Shown: positions 23,633-34,904 of the stretch, piece after piece
How the letters are laid out: the number at the start of each line of letters is the position of its first letter
How positions within the stretch are numbered: position 1 is the stretch's first letter
NCBI GenBank assembly: GCA_002189035.1
Contig: NEEC01000019.1
Location: forward strand, 1,488,001 to 1,552,000
From: Utricularia gibba
Taxonomy: Eukaryota > Streptophyta > Magnoliopsida > Lamiales > Lentibulariaceae
DNA length: 64,000 bases
Reading direction: 5' to 3'
Position numbers and translations under genes: made by a program
Notes under the pieces: model-generated
What the model was told of the DNA's origin: nothing
Databases searched by the model: none
Seen by the model: the letters and a program-made list of their open reading frames with translations, nothing else

Positions 23633-25904
23633 ATGCGCACCTCGCGAAAGTCTCCTGCACCTGAAAATCTTATACCAGTCTCTCGTTTACCGATGAAACG
23701 CAAGCTCCTCACAGAGACTGCGACTACGACTACTGTGAAACAAGAAGAAGAAGTCAAATCAACCACGGGTCAATTTCTGAGTTTCACCACGAAACGCCTC
23801 CGATCGACCGTCCGTCGCCGGAGGCAGTTTCGCATTGCGCCCATCGTTCGAAATGCTGGCATCAATTCGCATGCTACGGAAGTAAGCGAAGTATCCTGCG
23901 TATCGAGTGTATCGCCGAATCCGCGAGATGATGATCGGTGTCCTCGACTCATTACGCGATCTTACTCCAGGATAAAGTGCTACGAGAACCGGTGCTGCGA
24001 TCAATCGTCGCTAGTATCGGAGAATTCGTGCCTGGAATCGCATTCTAGATCAATCCTAGAATTTTCATTGAAGCTTAAGAATGAGGATGTGAGCGAATCT
24101 GATGCGCAATCAGTAGAGCAGCTTTCGAAATCTGAAGTGTCCCATGCTCCGTCGTTCTTATCGTCGGAGACGGTCACAGGAAACGAAAGCTTGGTCGAGG
24201 TGAACGGAAATCGGATCATCGTTGAAGTTCAGAACGATTCATATCGGGAATTTAATGATTCGGATTCTGAAAATGAGAATTCACTTGGTAACGACGCGGT
24301 ATCCAGAATCGGTGAAACTGTGACGGGCGAAGATACAAGAATTCAAGGTATTGTTGGATTCAACCTTGATTTGGCTTGCTCTGAGAACTTGCCCAATGAA
24401 GGAATTTACAGTGCCGATGAGGCTGAGAATGAGAACAGCACCTTATCGTCGAAGATACCAAATCTTTCATCGGAATCATGTTTCGATAGTTCAGATTATA
24501 CGCCGTCATTTTGGAGTTATGCTTCTGGAAGTCAGTTTTCTGAAAAGTCTTCAGGAGAAGAGAGTTCTTCACCGACTTATGAAATGCTCATGCTGTTTAA
24601 AACGCAGTTCAATAGATCTAATTTCGCTTCACAAGAAAGTGAACAGCATGATTCTCTGCATATGGATGTAAGGACTCTGTTTTTGATCTCGTTAGCAGAT
24701 ATTGATCTTCTTCATAAGAAAATTATTTGCAATTCGGGAATCTAGGATCTGGGCCTAGAAGATGTAGAGGAGGAAGAACAATACAGAATGATTAGGAAAC
24801 GGGAGAGGAGGAAAAGATATGTTCACAACTACGTAGAGAAGTACAGCGCACTTGAATGCGGTAAATTCATCGTCGAACAGCGGCTGCACATGGTTCATTG
24901 GATTGTTGAGGTCACTGAAGCTAACTCTACTTCTGATTGTAGGTTTTTTCATATTGTTTCCTGATCCAACTGAAGTTTTTTTTTTTTTTTTTAATTTGTT
25001 CTTTCAGCAAGCTACCCTCCAGGAGCTTCAAAAGGAGACCATATTTTTAGGGGTCAATCTACTTGATAGATTCCTTAGCAAAGGATACTTCAAAAGTGTG
25101 AGAAATCTTCAAATCGCTGCCATTGCATGCCTCACTCTAGCAATCAGATTAGAAGAAAATCAGCCCTACAACTGGTACTAGGCATTTACGTTGGCCAAAT
25201 TTGGTGGATCATGTCACTGTTGAATGGTTAGTTTGTGTGATAAATGGCAGCGTAAGGAAACATACATTCCATGTGGGAAACACAAGATACAGCCGATGTG
25301 AGGTGGTGGCTATGGAGTGGCTGGTGCAAGAGGTTCTCAATTTCGAGTGCTTCTTACCAACCTCATACACCTTCTTATGGTAACGTACAACTTTAGAATT
25401 CATATCGCTACAGTAAATTATAAGTGGCTACGTGCAATTGGGATTGTTCATTTGTGTAACAGGTTCTATTTAAAAGCTGCTAGAGCGAATGAATCGGTTG
25501 AAAAGACCGCCCATTACTTGGCGGTTCTTACACTTCTGGGTCAGCAGCTTCTCTGCTATTGGCCTTCTACTGTTGCTGCCGGTCTTGTTATCCTTGCCTC
25601 AATTGCCATGAAACAAGATGCATCATGCAACAGGGTAACAGCGGTACGCACCATACAATATTGTGATTTCGCACATCAATTTAAGAGAAAGCACAACTTC
25701 GGAGATGAAACCGTAAATGTTTTCTAAACTTTCAAACTGGCAATACAGATTCATGCAAGACAGAAAGATGATGATCTACCTAACTGCATAAAGGTAATCA
25801 ATGATCCAGTTTATACGTCATTCTTTGCTGGTATGCTCACAATCCAAATGGCTTAACTTAAGATTGTTACACAGAGCATGGAGTGGTTGGTGAAGTACAT
25901 CTGA
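23633..25904 (+). CDS. SDS: meiotic cyclin SOLO DANCERS (SDS)
   Basis: Exons 23633-24668, 24746-24910, 25008-25174, 25251-25379, 25463-25643, 25749-25793, 25875-25904. The first exon encodes a long acidic/Ser-rich, poorly conserved part; the cyclin box follows: [80 protein letters not shown] and [20 protein letters not shown]. The end is ...[19 protein letters not shown]. These features match plant SDS, a cyclin needed for homologue pairing and DMC1-dependent recombination in meiosis. The Cys after QPYN is split across intron 3 and the Trp of FLW across intron 4, giving clean joins. No frame breaks. Part of exons 4-5 is duplicated at 29359-29700. Confidence 0.92.
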
Positions 25905-26821
25905 TTGACAGTGCGTTTCCATCTTTCCACGGCATTCATGAGACTGGTTTCGGGACCAGGTACCACACCATCTGCCATTCTTTTTATGTGTAGGAAGCAA
26001 CGATCATAAAATGTCCGTTGGCGATTCATTTAAAAGATGATATGCAATCCATAAGCACATTCTTTAGCTAATATAATAATATGGAAAAGGAAGCTATTAG
26101 ATACCAGGAATGTTATTACTCTTCTTTGTTTGAATTCTTTACCTAATCTACCCTCTGCTGGTTGTTTTGCAACATTCCCTGAAATTGAAAATTACAAGCG
26201 AATCAGAGAAGAACTGAATGCTCTAAAATTTCACTAAAAAGCATGGTGAGGAACCACGGCAGCGGATAGGGCATCCGGTAATAGCAACAAGTTGAAGAAG
26301 ACATGTACCTCCAAAAGCTTCAGAAATACATTGCAGTCCCATACGCAAATCCCGCTCTCCGAAGTACCGTAAAAAGCAATAGCATTTCATCTTCCCACAC
26401 CACGCAGGTAACAATCGATCTAACTAACCAATCCATATTAAAGAAAAAGCAACCGATCTGTCAGAGAATATAAGTAAAACTACCGTAATTAGGGCAGTTT
26501 AGACTTCGAAGCACAGCGATTGTGATCAGGGAGGTGGGAACGTTATACCAGACGGAATGGAAGGGGCAACCGTGTCACCGGAAGCCGACGAGACTGACTG
26601 TGCCGGTGATTAGATGGCCGCCGGCGGTGACTGTGGGATGTAGTGTACGAAAAATGATGGATTTACCCATCACCGAGAGACTCGGAAGTAGAAGTATGCG
26701 AACTGCAGGGGATTCAATTTTGACTTACTGCAATTTTTTATTGGTAAAGCGTCATTTATATCGCAAGCATTTAAATAAATGAAAAAAATCTACAAATAAA
26801 CATATTTAATAAATTTAAAGT
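25259..26821 (+). repeat. source copy of the SDS-tail segmental duplication
   Basis: 25259-25602 and 26369-26821 recur, in the same order and orientation, at 29359-29700 and 29701-30155 with a few substitutions; the copy lacks 25603-26368. The stretch 25905-26821 otherwise holds no recognised gene. A weak minus-strand frame around 26700-26520 (HPTVTAGGHLITGTVSLVGF) exists in both copies but matches nothing I know. Confidence 0.85.
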
Positions 26822-27593
26822 CTATTAATTAATAAAAAACATTTTTAAACATAATTAAAAATTATATATTTTTATCTTCTACACAAAAAGTCTAAACCCA
26901 AAGATTTGGAACATCTTTTTATATTAACCATGAAAAACGATAAATATTCTGATTTTTATAATAATAAGTTTTATCTTTCAATTGATGATATTAAATATGA
27001 TTATAACATTAAAACATAAAATAAATATAGCAAGTATAAAATATAACTAAGATAACCTTAAAGTGGTGTATGGTTGATAATTTTTATTATTTAAATATCT
27101 ATATATCAATAATAATATATATTTGATAAACTAGTTTAACAATACATAAGTATTATACAAAATAAATATAAAATACTTTGAGTTTAGTATTTTAAAACTC
27201 ACTTTTTTGTTGAAAAATTCAAATTTTAAATTATTTATTTTAAATATAAATAAATATTTTATTTATCTATTTTGTTGATATATTTATTGTTGATCACCTG
27301 TGCGTTGTGATATTCTTTGAAGTTCCTTTGTTTATTTTTTATGATTGTATTTGTTAATCAGAAGATTTTCATGAATGTTGGAATATGTAATTATGGTTTT
27401 TTTATTATTATTTATACTTGATAAAATCATGAATAATTAATCTTTATATAGAACTACAGCCTACTTAACACCTGATTATATTATATAATATTTTAATCAT
27501 ATCATGTTACATGGCAACATTTCCTAGTTTAGAGTAATATCTATATCTGATTACAAATCAGAATGTTTCCATATTTCAGGGCATCTGAATCCC

Positions 27594-27601
27594 TATAAAA
27601 A
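27594..27601 (+). promoter_or_regulatory. TATA box of left RING-H2 gene
   Basis: TATAAAAA, 74-81 bases upstream of the ATG at 27675. The same box is kept in the right copy, suggesting both genes can be transcribed. Confidence 0.65.
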
Positions 27602-27674
27602 GAGGGTTGTTTTCGTTAAAGTAATTCTTCACACAGACTAACAGCCTAACCCCTCTTGCCGACTTGTTTTTCCA

Positions 27675-28538
27675 ATGGATCGCCTGGCCGCTCCTTTCGT
27701 GTCTGCGCCTTTCCCGATGAATATCCATGCTCCTCCATACGTGCCACTAAGTTTGAGGGAGTTCATACTTCCACAGATTTTCGAAGCTCCTCAGGGGTTG
27801 GATCCCCTGGCCCCTCCTTCCGTGCCTGCGACTTTCCCGATGAATATCCATGCTCCTCCATACGTGCCACTAAGTTTGAGGGAGTTCATACTTCCACAGA
27901 TTTTCGAAGCTCCTTACGGGTTGGATCCCCTGGCCCCTCCTGTCGTGCCTGCTCCTTTCCCGATGAATATCCATGCTCCTCCATACGTGACATCAAGTTT
28001 CACACAGTCCGTCGTTCCACAGATTTCCGAAGCTACTTACGGGTTGAATCCCGACGCTCCACCCTTCGTGCCACGTTTCAGAGGCTTTTGGTGCTATGTG
28101 ATGTTTCCTCGTAGTGAGAGTATTTCCTCCGATGAAGAACTGGAGGTTCTGGACAAACCCATCGTTGAGGGCAATGAGGTTGGTTCGAACCAGAGGAGCA
28201 GCGAGACGGAGGACGCGGCCTTCGCGGAGGAGATCGAGGAGGATGAACCTGCGCATGACGAACATCAAGAAAGGTTACTGAGGAGGTATCAGAGGATACT
28301 AATGGAGAGCATGACACTGAAGAACAATTGGGAAATTGAAGCCATTGATGAAGAGGGGCAGTCCAACATCTGCGTCGTTTGTCAGGAGGGCCTCTGCGAC
28401 GACGACGGCGGCATGATCGGAATCCTGGACTGCCAACATGAGTTTCATTCCGCATGCATCAAAAAATGGCTGGAAGCTAAGGACAAATGCCCCCTCTGTC
28501 GCGCAAGAGTCAAGGTTTCTCTGAACCGTCGTCGTTGA
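27675..28538 (+). CDS. RING-H2 finger protein with 41-residue N-terminal repeats (left copy)
   Basis: Intronless, 287 residues. Residues 2-42, 43-83 and 84-124 are three tandem 41-residue repeats with core FPMNIHAPPYVPLSLREFIL and P.QIFEAP.GL; a fourth, broken repeat starts at 125. An acidic, Ser/Glu-rich part (150-200) and a helical stretch (HQERLLRRYQRILMES) follow. The RING-H2 domain is C233-X2-C236...C253-X-H255-X2-H258-X2-C261...C272-X2-C275 with WLEAKDKCPLC, the E2-binding Trp being W265, so E3 ubiquitin ligase activity is expected. I do not recognise the repeat region. Start MDRL is taken because it follows the TATA box by a short leader and starts the first repeat. Identical to the copy at 35502-36365. 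Confidence 0.85.
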   Translation: MDRLAAPFVSAPFPMNIHAPPYVPLSLREFILPQIFEAPQGLDPLAPPSVPATFPMNIHAPPYVPLSLREFILPQIFEAPYGLDPLAPPVVPAPFPMNIHAPPYVTSSFTQSVVPQISEATYGLNPDAPPFVPRFRGFWCYVMFPRSESISSDEELEVLDKPIVEGNEVGSNQRSSETEDAAFAEEIEEDEPAHDEHQERLLRRYQRILMESMTLKNNWEIEAIDEEGQSNICVVCQEGLCDDDGGMIGILDCQHEFHSACIKKWLEAKDKCPLCRARVKVSLNRRR

Positions 28539-28795
28539 TCACCTTGTTCATCTGAATGCCCTGTCAGCACCTTTGTATCTTGGATCCAGATTGCAATGAA
28601 TATTAGAGAATGTTCACTTTGGCATTGCATTGAATTGTTTCCTTTTTTTATTTTTCAATCCGTTATATTTTTCTCAACGCTTCGCGGCAACCAGAAGAAT
28701 CGATGGGGCCAGCTTCGGTTTCCTTTCAGTAGTATAAATTGATTTGACCGAAGGAGTAGTGAAATTAGAACAGGTGAGATATTTATCGATCAACT

Positions 28796-29358
28796 ACGGC
28801 GGCTTTGAGCGTTTCCCCGGTCTTGACTTCTCCGCGAGACGACGCTACGCAGCTATACCGCGCGTTCAAAGGTGATGCGCAACTCTTCTTCTTTAATTCT
28901 GCTATCAGGAGATTTTATTTCGTTGTTTGTGTTAGAAATTTGAATGCTGAAGGTCAATTGTGTTGTTCTAGGTTTCGGTTGCGATAAGGAGGCCGCTATC
29001 AACGTTCTTGCTCATCGGGATGCGGCGCAGCGGCAGCTGATCGAAAACGAGTACAGAATGATGTACTCTGAGGAGCTTTCGAATCACCTTGCGAAAGAAC
29101 TCCACGGCGATCTCGAGGTACGGTGATGGAAATGGAATCAGCGACTTTGAATGTGTTTTTTAATCTTGAATCGTTGGTTGAGTTTTTTTTTTTTTCGTAT
29201 TCAGACTTCAGAGAGCGTTTTTGATGTGTTGTCTGATCCGGCTTCGCGTGATGCGATCATTTTGAGGAAGAGTTTATCTGGTGAAATAATTAATCTAAAA
29301 ACTGCTACTGAATCATATATATGCTCCCGCAGTTGTGCGCAGCTTCAACTCTTGAAGC
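28796..29358 (+). pseudogene. annexin 5' fragment, start codon lost
   Basis: Matches exons 1-3 of the intact annexin at 33475-34904. The start is ACG (28796-28798) where the other copy has ATG. Exon 1 ([20 protein letters not shown]), exon 2 ([20 protein letters not shown]) and part of exon 3 ([20 protein letters not shown]) can be read, then the homology stops in annexin repeat I at LLKH and SDS-derived DNA follows. Splice borders of exon 2 are kept. Lacking a start and about three quarters of the protein, it cannot encode an annexin. Confidence 0.88.
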
Positions 29359-30155
29359 ACAACATACATTCCATGTGGGAAACACAAGATACAGCCGACA
29401 TGAGGTGGTGGCTATGGAGTGGCTGGTGCAAGAGGTTCTCAATTTCGAGTGCTTCTTACCAACCTCATACACCTTCTTATGGTAACATACAACTTTAGAA
29501 TTCATATCGCTACAGTAAATTATAAGTGGGTACGTGCAATTGGGATTGTTCATTTTTCTAACAGGTTCTATTTAAAAGCTGCTAGAGCGAATGAATCGGT
29601 TGAAAAGACCGCCCATTACTTGGCGGTTCTTACACTTCTGGGTCAGCAGCTTCTCTGCTATTGGCCTTCAACTGTTGCTGCCGGTCTTGTTATTCTTGCC
29701 TAAAAAGCAATAGCATTTCATCTTCCCACACCACTCAGGTAACAAATCGATCTAAGTACCCAATCCGGATTAAAGAAAAGCAACCGATTTTTCAAGAGAT
29801 TATAAGTAAAACTACCGTAATTAGGGCAGTGGAGGCTTCGAAGCACAGTGATTGTGATCATTGAGGTGGGAACGTTGTACCCGATGCAATGTAAGGGGCA
29901 ACCGCGTCACCGGCAGCCCACGAGACTGACCGTGCCGGTGATTAGATGGCCGCCGGCGGTGACTGGGGGATGTAGTGTACCAAAAATGACGGGTTTATCC
30001 ATCACCGAGAGACTTCGAAGTAGAAGTACGCGAACTGCAGGGGGATTCAATTTTGACTTCCTGCAATTTTTTATTGGTGAAGTGTTATTTATATTTCAAT
30101 AGCATTTAAATAAATGAAAAAAATCCACAAATAGACATATTTAATAAACTTAAAG
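29359..30155 (+). pseudogene. duplicated, internally deleted SDS tail fused to the annexin fragment
   Basis: 29359-29700 copies SDS exon 4 (from its residue HTFHVGN), intron 4 and part of exon 5; 29701-30155 copies the region downstream of SDS (26369-26821). Intron 4 acceptor differs (tttttctaacag). No cyclin box can be formed. The fusion point at 29358/29359 and the deletion point at 29700/29701 are both sharp. Confidence 0.88.
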
Positions 30156-30310
30156 GTATGAATATCATAGGCCTGATTCGTGTATCATAAATCGGGACAT
30201 GAAATGAAACACAACACCACACAAGAGAAGGAAGCAGCAACAGACACTTTCTTTCGACATGAAACGAAACCACAACTTCGACGCAGAAAACACCGAGAAC
30301 AAAACGTGGA

Positions 30311-31342
30311 TCATTGCACGAGCTTGGCCATTCCGAAGGCAGCCGCAGAAGCAATCGCCCCAATGGCCGTAGTCTCCAGCGCGCTCTTGAACGGCCTGCC
30401 GCCGGTGAAGCAGCCCTTGATGTAGCCGAAGACGAGCAGCGCGACGAGCGTCAGCACGACGGAGGCGAAGACGGCATCCCCGCTTGTAGTGAAGAGCATG
30501 TAAGGGAGGAGGGGGAATATCCCCCCCACAATGTAGGCTATGGCTATTGTCGCTGCACTTTGGACAGCTCTATGCGGAACTGGCTTCTCCAGTCCCAACT
30601 CAAATCTGCACAAGTCATGAACTTGAGTTGTAAATTCACAGTATCAGGGGGCTATAGATTTTGTGACAGGGGACTGAAAGCAGCATGAAAAGAAAAGGTG
30701 TTGAATACCCATTCTGCAGACAATGAGAGGTGCCCATCTCCCCCAAAATCCCCAAAATAAAAACAAGTACTCACTTCATCATAAAATCAACCCATGCTTT
30801 TGGGTTCTTTCTGAGAGAATTCACCACTGGAGTATACTCATGAGGCTGGACGCCATAGGCGGCCAAAATTTCTGCAACCTCAGCAGCTTCTGCAACTCAA
30901 CAACAACAAAAAAAACTTCATTCCACATGCATTTTAAAAATTATTTTATTGATAGGGAGACCTGTATCAGGCACTGTGATGATCTCCTCTTCTTCCCTTT
31001 CCTGCTCTCTCATGTAGTGGTCCTCTTCGCTCTTGGCCGCAAGGTAGCTGCCCACACCGCACAATGAAGAGTGGGGAACGAGGCATCACTATCAAAAAAA
31101 CCAAGTGCTGGAATGAATGTATACCCTCCGAGACCCATGGAGATGGCGCCCGCGGCGACCTCCGCCAGCCCGGCGGTGAGAATCAGAGACGGCGAGACCT
31201 TGGCGCCGGAGAGACCGGCGGCGAGGGCGAAGGGCACAGTGAGGCCATCGGAGACTCCGATGATCACATCGCGCACGACCTGGTTCGCCGTGAAGTGCTT
31301 CTCCTCATGGTGGTCGAGTAGCGAACGGTCCACTTGATCCAT
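30311..31342 (-). CDS. VIT1: vacuolar iron transporter (VIT1/CCC1 family)
   Basis: Exons 31342-31125, 31047-30962, 30889-30775 and about 30605-30311 join in phase. The product (about 238 residues) has five membrane helices: IIGVSDGLTVPFALAAGL, SLILTAGLAEVAAGAISMGL, then a cytosolic metal-binding region with EEDHYMREQEREEEEI and EAAEVAEILAAYGVQPHEY, then AATIAIAYIVGGIFPLLPYM, VFASVVLTLVALLVFGYI and ALETTAIGAIASAAAFGMAK. This is the plant VIT1 layout: an H+/Fe2+ (Mn2+) antiporter loading the vacuole. Start MDQVDRS is used rather than the upstream ATG at 31408, which overlaps the TATA box. The gene lies in the spacer of the inverted duplication and is single copy here. Confidence 0.95.
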
Positions 31343-31406
31343 TCCCCTCCGATCACGTTGCGACTTTTGGAAGGGGAAGGCTCCATGCCTCCATGGGCGG
31401 CACGCC

Positions 31407-31414
31407 ATTATATA
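31407..31414 (-). promoter_or_regulatory. TATA box of VIT1 gene
   Basis: Minus strand reads TATATAAT, 65-72 bases upstream of the chosen ATG (31342). It settles the start: an ATG at 31408-31406 overlaps the box itself and cannot be in the transcript. Confidence 0.6.
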
Positions 31415-31419
31415 GACCT

Positions 31420-33470
31420 CCGAAATTCCTTATAAACTATTAAATTATATAATTAAATATGGATTTATTAAATTATAGTTTAATTGAACCCAAAAATATT
31501 ATCCTTATTTTTTAATACAAAATTGCATAAAAATATTCCCTTACTATAAACTTAGAAAAATAATTAATCGGAACAATTACATGAAATAAACCAAAGTAAA
31601 TTGAAAGTAATGAAATCATTAATTAAAAAATATTATATTATCGGTTTTATTTAAAGTTAGTTATCTTATTAAGTTTTAAGTCTGGTCAATAAAAAGATAA
31701 ATCCACGTCAAGCAAGCGTTGTCATGACAACCTTTTTATTAAAAATAAATAAATAAATATTAAATGGATTGAAAAAGGCCGTGACAAGGGATGTGTGGGT
31801 TGGGCGTCCCATAGCCTCCTGGTAAGTGCAGGAGCACGTGCTGCATTGCTTCACTCTCTCCCTAACTCACAACACACAACACACATCCCCTGGGTTCGGG
31901 TCGGGTTCGGGTTGGTGGTGTAACGCCCTGACCAAAATCAGGCACGAATAGTGTACCGGAAGTAATTAAGTAGAATGATTATACAAATTCTATACCAAAT
32001 ATTTTTTCGAATAAAGAAAGAATTTTCTTGATAATTATTTTTCAATTAAGTATGTTTTATTTTTTCATAATAAATTATTATTTAAGAAAGTGTTTACATA
32101 AATATGAAAATAACTTAAAATTATGAGGGTTGAGAGCTAAATTATATAATATCGTACAAATATTACATGAATGGTTATAGTTGATAGGATAATTGCGTGG
32201 TGGTATGTAGATGGTAGTTGTGTGAGGTTAAAATTGTCAGTTCAAAGCAGGTGAATGAATGTCAAAGTAAGTAGTTGAAAGAAAAGGATGGCGTCCTCTC
32301 GTATTCATGTGCTACGGTTAAAATAACAACAAAAACAATGATGATTATTATGGATAGGTGGTGAAGTGTGATGATGTGTGTGTGTGTTGTTGTATTAAAA
32401 TGATGATAATTTCAGAAGAACAAGTGAATGAAATGGGGTTGGTGATGCTGTAAGGCCGACGCGACTGGTCCCATCAGCTTAGCTTTTAACTTCATGGGAG
32501 TGTGTGCGGTGCACGACGGGCTACGTGGACGCCCCGTTGGTCGCGTCTTGCAGCCTGCCGCGTCGACAACAGAGTGCCGTCATCGGTGGAGACAACGCCC
32601 TCTTCGCCAATCAGCTGCGATCATGAAACGGGGACCCTTGGGAACAATACGACAATCCTGTTGATGAGATTGAAAATCACGGCAGAATGGGGAGTTGTGT
32701 TTGATGAAATTTGTAGGCGTGTGAATGTGGGTGGGACGCACCGCACGCCCCAGTTCGTGTGCGGTGGGGGCCGCAGATCGATATTGTTCCCTTTGTCTCC
32801 GGGAGCAAATTCTCAGTCCCTCGCATCCACCGGAAGGGACGGCGCGCAGCGCTACCGTTGGCGGGCACACGGATTTTGGGGATTTTGGTTGTATTTTGCA
32901 ACAACCACAACACCCACTATTAAAATCGATCAATTTAGATTCAATTCTTTTTATAACATGTAGAATTGATATTAATAAGTTATAAAAATAATTATCTAAA
33001 GTAAAGATTGAATCGAATTTAATCATGAATTTAAAGAAATAAATTATGTAAACAATAAAATTAAAAATGGCTCAATTAATGGAGTCCAAAAATAAATCAC
33101 ACTACTGGTTTTTCCTTCTATCTTAACACCAAGGATAAAAAAAAAAAGAATAAGAACGATTCTCCATAATGGATATCTGGATTCTTGCATTTGAGATTTC
33201 TCTTGTGTTAAAACAAAAACATACAAAATATCGTTTCTATGGAAGATTTCAAACAAGGTGGTGCAATCAGCAATACTAAATATACCATGCGAAGGATTAG
33301 TTAGACAGCGGATTTGGTCTTATATTACAAACCCAAGGCGCATCACCGAAGTAAAGAAGCAGAAAAGATGCCTGGCACGACCTATCATCATGCTCATATT
33401 GCCCAATTTTTTTCTAGGAACATGCAGAAGAGGAAGAAGCATGAACGTTAGAGGGGTCATCACCCGGGAG
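31420..33470. other. long intergenic stretch, no gene supported
   Basis: AT-rich with a GC-richer island at about 32450-32880 whose open frames on both strands overlap and match no known family. At 31920 the sequence TGTAACGCCCTGACC resembles the start of some plant LTRs, but I find no matching second LTR, primer-binding site or retroelement proteins. 33258-33474 is probably annexin 3' UTR. Confidence 0.35.
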
Positions 33471-33474
33471 CCGT

Positions 33475-34904
33475 TCAGCGATACGTCGGCCCCAAAAGTG
33501 AAAGAAGGAATGCCCTGTAATGGCTGGATGTTTCTGCGTGAACTGCATCATTTAGTGGCGTGTGATACTTCTTTTGGTACTCTGCTTTTATGTACTGCAT
33601 GTCGATCTCTGTTCTGGTCACTATGACTCTTGTGAGAGTGGATTCATCAGTTCCAATGCCCTTCATTGAGTGATGCAGCAACTGTGGAATTTGCAGGAGA
33701 AATTCAGCATCATGAGGAATATATGTAAGATGTATAACACTGAAACACCCTTCAAGCAAGTGCAGAGAGGTGCAGTTCGGTCAATACCTTTGCGAAGTAC
33801 TTGGCAGGATTCAGAGCACATTGCAAAATTGTCAATAGGGCGAACTCGAAGAGGCCTGATGTTTCCCTTTTAACTGCCTGAAGGAGACGACGTGTTTAAT
33901 GTGTGGTATATGAATCAATTCGTGGGAGATCGTAACGAGCCTACCTTTTTCAGAGAGCGGCCGTACATTGAGTGATAAGCAGAAGCCACGGCAGCCAAAC
34001 GTCCAGGACTAGACTCGGAAAATATGTGTATGAATGTTTTCTCATCGGTTCCCAGCCTCCTTTCTCCAGCTTTGTAGAGTGACTTCGCATCGTGCTCTGC
34101 TCCTGCCCTGTCCACAATTGGACCTTCAAAGCGTACTTTACTGACGTAAGCCAGAAGCAACTGCAGCATTGGTGATGCTAGGACAATCAGTGAGTGATTA
34201 TATTACGCAGCACAAGGATAACCATCAAATATGCTTTCATGTTCTGGTATCATAGCAAGACGAGAATAATGACCTTTTTCAAATCACCGGTTATTTGACA
34301 CTCAATGTCTTGTTCAAGATGAAGATGAAATCTAGTAACGTATATCTGCTTCAAGTGTTGAAGCTGCGCAGAGCTGCGGGAGCATATGACTTCAGTAGCA
34401 GTTTTTAGATTAATTATTTCACCAGATAAACTCTTCCTCAAAATGATTGCATCACGCGAGGCCGGATCAGACAACCACATCAAAATCGCTCTCTGAATAC
34501 GAAAAAAAAACTCAACCAACGATTCAAGATAAAAAAAAAAAAAACACATTCAAAGCCGCTGATTCCATTTCCATCACCGTACCTCGAGATCGCCGTGGAG
34601 TTCTTTCGCAAGGCGATTCGAAAGCTCCTCAGAGTAAATCATTCTGTACTCGTTTTCGATCAGCTGCCGCTGCGCCGCATCCCGATGAGCAAGAATGTTG
34701 ATAACGGCCTCCTTATCGCAACCGAAACCTAGAACAACACAATTGATTTTCAGCATCCAAATTTCCAACACAAACAACAAAATAAAATCTCCTGATAGCA
34801 GAATTAAAGAAGAAGAGTTCTGCGTCACCCTTGAAAGCGCGGTATAGCTGCGTAGCGTCGTCTCTAGGAGAAGTCAAGACCGGGGGAACGCTCAAAGTCG
34901 CCAT
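33475..34904 (-). CDS. annexin (D5-like), intact
   Basis: Six exons: 34904-34829, 34728-34583, 34492-34274, 34160-33945, 33877-33788, 33681-33475, all GT-AG and in phase, giving about 317 residues, the normal length. Four annexin repeats are visible: repeat I with [20 protein letters not shown], repeat II starting [20 protein letters not shown], repeat III with [20 protein letters not shown], and repeat IV with [20 protein letters not shown] and [15 protein letters not shown]. Type II calcium sites (G-X-G-T-D) look best in repeat IV; repeat I has GFGCD. Annexins bind acidic phospholipid in a calcium-dependent way; D5-type genes are expressed in pollen in Arabidopsis. It lies next to a RING gene in the right arm; the other arm holds only its broken 5' part. 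Confidence 0.93.

Larger units (their letters stand above)
26822..29358 (+). repeat. left arm of a large inverted duplication (RING-H2 + annexin 5')
   Basis: This stretch is the reverse complement of about 34348-37262. It includes the AT-rich upstream DNA, the RING-H2 gene, an intergenic piece and the first annexin exons. The RING coding part appears identical in both arms; the AT-rich and intergenic parts show substitutions and indels. The arm ends exactly where SDS-derived sequence begins (29359). Confidence 0.9.

Noticed and set aside
28078-28455. 125-codon minus-strand frame opposite the RING-H2 gene (also at 35585-35962)
   Set aside because: Antisense shadow of the coding sequence; identical in both copies only because the DNA is identical.
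29305-29553. Minus-strand frame across the annexin/SDS fusion
   Set aside because: It is antisense to duplicated SDS exon DNA and occurs likewise at the SDS gene itself (25209-25403).
31340-31408. Longer VIT1 N-terminus beginning MACRPWRHG
   Set aside because: Its ATG overlaps the TATA box, so it should not be in the transcript; the conserved protein starts near MDQVDRS.
32502-32963. 153-codon frame in the GC-rich island
   Set aside because: Overlaps a similar frame on the other strand, low-complexity composition, no recognisable domain or splice sites.
31920-33000. Solo LTR starting TGTAACGCCC
   Set aside because: Only the first bases resemble an LTR start; no matching end, duplication or internal domain found, so not listed as an element.
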